From Robbsia sp050955065 (GTDB lineage: Bacteria > Pseudomonadota > Gammaproteobacteria > Burkholderiales > Burkholderiaceae), in contig JBPBQT010000452.1 of the NCBI GenBank assembly GCA_050955065.1, positions 1-16,868 on the forward strand: a DNA stretch of 16,868 bases, read 5' to 3'. The position numbers were made by a program, and so were the translations under genes. Under the pieces are notes generated by a model, which worked only from the letters and a program-made list of their open reading frames with translations, made no database searches and was not told the DNA's origin. Shown in pieces: positions 14,377 through 16,868 of this stretch (its first letter is position 1; every line of letters starts with the position of its first letter).

Positions 14377-14444
14377 TTGGGCGTTGCAACGCAGGCCCGG
14401 GGTCACACGGCGCGGGAGAACGGGTTCCCGTCCAACGCCCGCGC
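14377..14444 (+). other. Structured intergenic RNA/DNA element before the PilZ gene
   Basis: This holds a perfect 12-bp palindrome GCGTTGCAACGC (14381-14392). It also holds an interrupted stem in which GCGCGGG (14410-14416) pairs with CCCGCGC (14438-14444), enclosing ACGGG/CCCGT (14420-14431). GGGCGTTG (14379-14386) can instead pair with CAACGCCC (14433-14440), which would break both other stems. No T-run follows. It could be a flgN 3' structure or a leader with alternative folds. It does not match a riboswitch class I know. Confidence 0.4.
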
Positions 14445-14483
14445 GCTATTCCGGAACTCCGGTAATCTGACATCTTCCTGAGA

Positions 14484-15593
14484 GTGTCGGCTGTGAAGGT
14501 ACTGTCCATCAATCCGTCCGCCGGGTCTTCACCCGGCGGCAAACATGTCGAGATCGTCACGGTTCGCACGCTCAGGGAACCCGTGCTCCTGGCGAAGAGA
14601 CCGGTTCGACCGCGCTCCTTCGCCGACTGTCCCGAACTCGAGGGGCTGGAAAGAGACGAAAGCGGCGACGTCCAGGTCCCGGTCGACGACGAACCGGAGA
14701 TCATCGAGCAGTCGGGCCCACTGGAGCCCGCCGACGTTCCGGTCGGCCGTCCGCTGGCGTGGCGCGTGGTGAACATCGATGGGAGTCTGCTGCTGGATGT
14801 CGGCGCGGTCCTGCCGAGCGCCGCCGATCGCGACTTCCTGTTCGAGAAATTCGAGCCGCAACGCGAGGTGGTCGGCCAGGGTCTCGCCCAGACTCAGGAA
14901 AAACACGAAGACAACGCGACGGCGCAGGAGATCACGCTTTCCAACATGGGCTTGACGATCGGCTCGCGGCTGGGCGTGAAAAGCGGCATCGGCAGCGCGA
15001 TGTCGCCGTATGCCAGCCGCGTGATCGGCATCACGCCGGGCGAGTTGATCTTCATCACCGTACCGATGTCCAGCGCCGGCCGCCTCTCGCTGGCGCCCCG
15101 CGACACCGTCGAGGTGGTGGCCGTCTCGGCGCGGGCCGTCTATCTGTTCGTGTGCAACGTCGAGGCCGTCTGTCCTTCGCCCACGCCCTATATCATTCTG
15201 TCGAAACCCCGCATCATCCGGCGCCTGCGCGAGCGTCGGGCCGAACGCATCAAGATCCGCATCCCCGTGATCTTTTCAGGCGCGCCCCGCCCTGGCGCAC
15301 CCGCGGCGGGCGGACTCGGCATCGCCAACGACCTCAGCGACCTGGGCATGGCCCTGGCCACCCCCACGCCGATCGCGGCCCTGGGCGACACGATCTCGGT
15401 CCGGTTCTATCTCGACATGCATGCGTCCACGATCTGCGTCGAAGCGGGCAGCACCGTTCGAAACGTGAAGCCGTTGCTGGACGACAACGAGGAACAGACC
15501 GGTTACGAATACGGACTGGAATTCGCCCAGCTGCCGATCGAGTCGAAGCTCGCGCTGCGCAATTTCGCGTTGAGCCGGCGCAGCATGGGTTAG
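14484..15593 (+). CDS. ycgR: YcgR-type PilZ c-di-GMP flagellar brake protein
   Basis: A 369-residue cytoplasmic protein expected to bind c-di-GMP and slow or bias the flagellar motor. Residues ~149-240 fit the YcgR N-terminal domain (GELIFITVPMSSAGRLSLAP, VYLFVCNVE, then PRIIRRLRERR). Residues ~245-365 are the PilZ domain. Its c-di-GMP residues are all present: RxxxR at Arg251-Arg255 and DxSxxG at Asp283/Ser285/Gly288. Enteric YcgR is ~244 residues; here an extra ~145 residues precede it, mostly acidic/disordered. The extension has a short ordered piece at ~89-128 (RPLAWRVVNIDGSLLLDVG). The start is uncertain: GTG 14484 or GTG 14493, neither with a strong ribosome site, and no in-frame ATG occurs before residue 155. 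It lies 122 bases after flgN. A link to motility is inferred from family and position. Confidence 0.88.
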   Translation: MSAVKVLSINPSAGSSPGGKHVEIVTVRTLREPVLLAKRPVRPRSFADCPELEGLERDESGDVQVPVDDEPEIIEQSGPLEPADVPVGRPLAWRVVNIDGSLLLDVGAVLPSAADRDFLFEKFEPQREVVGQGLAQTQEKHEDNATAQEITLSNMGLTIGSRLGVKSGIGSAMSPYASRVIGITPGELIFITVPMSSAGRLSLAPRDTVEVVAVSARAVYLFVCNVEAVCPSPTPYIILSKPRIIRRLRERRAERIKIRIPVIFSGAPRPGAPAAGGLGIANDLSDLGMALATPTPIAALGDTISVRFYLDMHASTICVEAGSTVRNVKPLLDDNEEQTGYEYGLEFAQLPIESKLALRNFALSRRSMG

Positions 15594-15600
15594 CGGCGCG

Positions 15601-15621
15601 GCCGCATGGCCCGCATGCGGC
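15601..15621 (+). other. Hairpin after the PilZ gene
   Basis: GCCGCATG (15601-15608) pairs perfectly with CATGCGGC (15614-15621) around a five-base loop, starting 7 bases after the stop codon. It lies in the 99-base gap between convergent genes. No T-run follows on the plus strand, so a terminator role is only possible. A 10-bp palindrome GGCCCGGGCC (15670-15679) lies on the other side of the gap. Confidence 0.4.
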
Positions 15622-15692
15622 ACGCGTATCGAACGGACATTTTCTCGAAATTTCCCGCTGTGCCGCGCTGGCCCGGGCCGCCGCATTGTCTC

Positions 15693-16868
15693 TCAGAAAC
15701 GCATGCTGATCGAGATACCGAATTTCTGCGCGACGTCCCGCGACTGTTTCCTGACCGGTTGCGCGACATAGGCGGACACCGGCATGCCGGCCACCGTGAA
15801 GGTCACCGCGATGCCGGCGGACGCACGAACGATCGCGCGCGTATCGGCCGTACTCGCCGCTGCATTGGCAACCGTACCGGCAGCCGTATCGGGCCGTGGG
15901 CCGCCGCCCCACAGCGAGCCGACATCGGCGAACACCCCGGCCGACACCGGGCTGCCGAGCACGGTCCCGACCTGCTTGATCAGGTCGAGACTCGCGGTGA
16001 CGTAGCGCTCCCCTCCCACGAAGTAATCGCCGTCGCGCGGGCCGACGCGGCGCGGCGCGAACCCGCGCAGATTCGCGCCGCCGATGAAGAAACGGTCCGC
16101 GACGCTTGGCGATCCGCCACCGAGCGGGCGCATGAAGCCCACGCGCACGGTGTCGAGCAGACTCAGATCGCCGGGCACGAGCGCGACTTTCGCGCGCGAC
16201 CAGGCTTCGGTCCGCCATACCGCGTGGTTTCCCGAGTTCAGGTCGTAGGCGTGATTGTCGATCCCCGCGCTCAACGTCAGGCGCCGCGTCTCGACGAACC
16301 TGTCGAGCGTATGGGACACGTGCGCGTACACGCCCGAGCGCGTGCCCGCGTCGCGCCGGAAAAACGGCGGCGCGTCGGCGGCGAGATCGTCGACGGTGCG
16401 CACGCGATAGCCGAGGCCCGTCGTCAACACGCCGCCCCGCCTAGCGTCGAACCGCAGATACGGTTCGACGCCGTACGTCGTCGCTCGGAAACCCTGGTCG
16501 GCGTACGCATCGCGGCGGACATCGAGATCCACGCCCGCGTCGATGCGCTCGCCGAGCGCTTGCGGTTTGAAGAGGCCCGCCTGGGCGCGCTGCGTGTGCC
16601 GTGCGTAGCGCAACGTCGCGAACGCGAACACGCCCGGGATCAGGTTGTTCCTGCCGGCATACGCGGAACCGATCGGGCCGTCCTCGCTGTCGAGCGCGGC
16701 GCCTATCTCCAGGCGTTCGGGGCCTGGAGACGGGGGCGGGGCGTTGATTTGATTACCGGCCGCCGGCGCGACCGGCGGTGGAGATGGGTTTTCACCGGCC
16801 TGTGCGGCCATGATCGTAGCGATCATCGAGCAGCACAGGCCGGCGGCGAGGGTCAGGTGGCGTACGGG
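15693..16868 (-). CDS. Omp85/BamA-like outer-membrane barrel protein, partial at right edge
   Basis: At least 391 residues; the reading frame stays open to the last base, so the true start lies outside. The visible first residues (RHLTLAAGLCC, then MIATIMAAQA before GENPSPPP) look like a signal peptide with a cut at AQA-G, so an in-frame ATG at 16826 is probably inside it. A Pro-rich stretch of ~25 residues follows, then a barrel of Omp85/surface-antigen (D15) type: LGLGF-like first strand EIGAALDSEDG, the hallmark DRFFIGGANLRGF, FADVGSLWGG, and a C-terminal beta-signal FGISISMRF ending in Phe. No POTRA repeat is seen between signal peptide and barrel. The role (protein or lipid insertion, or other) cannot be told. 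It converges on the PilZ gene and is not part of the flagellar unit. Confidence 0.85.
   Translation of the reverse strand, partial: PVRHLTLAAGLCCSMIATIMAAQAGENPSPPPVAPAAGNQINAPPPSPGPERLEIGAALDSEDGPIGSAYAGRNNLIPGVFAFATLRYARHTQRAQAGLFKPQALGERIDAGVDLDVRRDAYADQGFRATTYGVEPYLRFDARRGGVLTTGLGYRVRTVDDLAADAPPFFRRDAGTRSGVYAHVSHTLDRFVETRRLTLSAGIDNHAYDLNSGNHAVWRTEAWSRAKVALVPGDLSLLDTVRVGFMRPLGGGSPSVADRFFIGGANLRGFAPRRVGPRDGDYFVGGERYVTASLDLIKQVGTVLGSPVSAGVFADVGSLWGGGPRPDTAAGTVANAAASTADTRAIVRASAGIAVTFTVAGMPVSAYVAQPVRKQSRDVAQKFGISISMRF

Noticed and set aside
14439..14465. A possible sigma-28 promoter for the PilZ gene
   Set aside because: TCCGGTAA resembles a -10 element, but the bases 11 upstream (CCGCGCGC) have no similarity to the TAAAGTTT half.
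14362..14483. A c-di-GMP riboswitch before the PilZ gene
   Set aside because: The stems found do not show the conserved features of the c-di-GMP-I or -II aptamers that I know; only a generic switching layout is supported.
1..16868. Insertion sequences, CRISPR arrays, tRNA/rRNA genes, attachment sites or a replication origin
   Set aside because: No transposase, no spaced direct repeats, no cloverleaf or rRNA-like sequence and no DnaA-box cluster were seen.

Overview
This window is a GC-rich (high third-position G/C), densely coding stretch of a proteobacterial chromosome. It carries the rod/hook/hook-junction flagellar locus. The best guess is a betaproteobacterium of the Burkholderiaceae. 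The basis is the order flgB-C-D-E-F-G-I-J-K-L on one strand with flgA-flgM-flgN-ycgR divergent on the other, and the look of the proteins. This is recognition from family knowledge; no database search was run and no species is claimed.

Layout, left to right. (1) Positions 1-209: an AT-rich edge followed by two tandem perfect hairpins; one is a strong intrinsic terminator for the gene to its right. (2) 210-1313 (-): a small YadA-like trimeric autotransporter. (3) 1314-1643: gene-free, with palindromes upstream of the autotransporter and the intrinsic terminator of the flagellar operon. (4) 1644-12286 (-): flgL, flgK, flgJ, flgI, flgG, flgF, flgE, flgD, flgC and flgB; transcription runs from flgB to flgL. 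(5) 12287-12461: the divergent flgB/flgA control region. (6) 12462-15593 (+): flgA, flgM, flgN and a YcgR-type PilZ c-di-GMP flagellar brake. (7) 15693 to the right edge (-): an Omp85/BamA-like outer-membrane barrel that continues past the window.

How the genes work together. FlgB, FlgC, FlgF and FlgG build the rod. FlgJ caps the rod and cuts peptidoglycan. FlgA chaperones FlgI into the P ring. FlgD caps the hook made of FlgE. FlgK and FlgL join hook to filament, and FlgN is their export chaperone. FlgM holds sigma-28 inactive until the hook is finished. YcgR couples c-di-GMP to motor output. Two near-consensus sigma-28 promoters with the same -10 octamer (GCCGTTAA) lie upstream of flgM and of flgK, so the late genes form a small regulon within the locus.

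Main oddities: flgH (L-ring lipoprotein) is missing from its usual place between flgG and flgI. FlgI has an unusually long leader. FlgJ has a long Gly/Ala linker encoded by a 9-bp tandem repeat that is also a strong G-quadruplex motif. FlgD has an Ala/Gly N-terminal extension that displaces its export-gate motif. FlgE carries a single cysteine. The YcgR protein has a ~145-residue N-terminal extension. The Omp85 protein appears to lack POTRA domains. No wholly new multi-gene system was found; the novelty is in these departures from a well-known locus.
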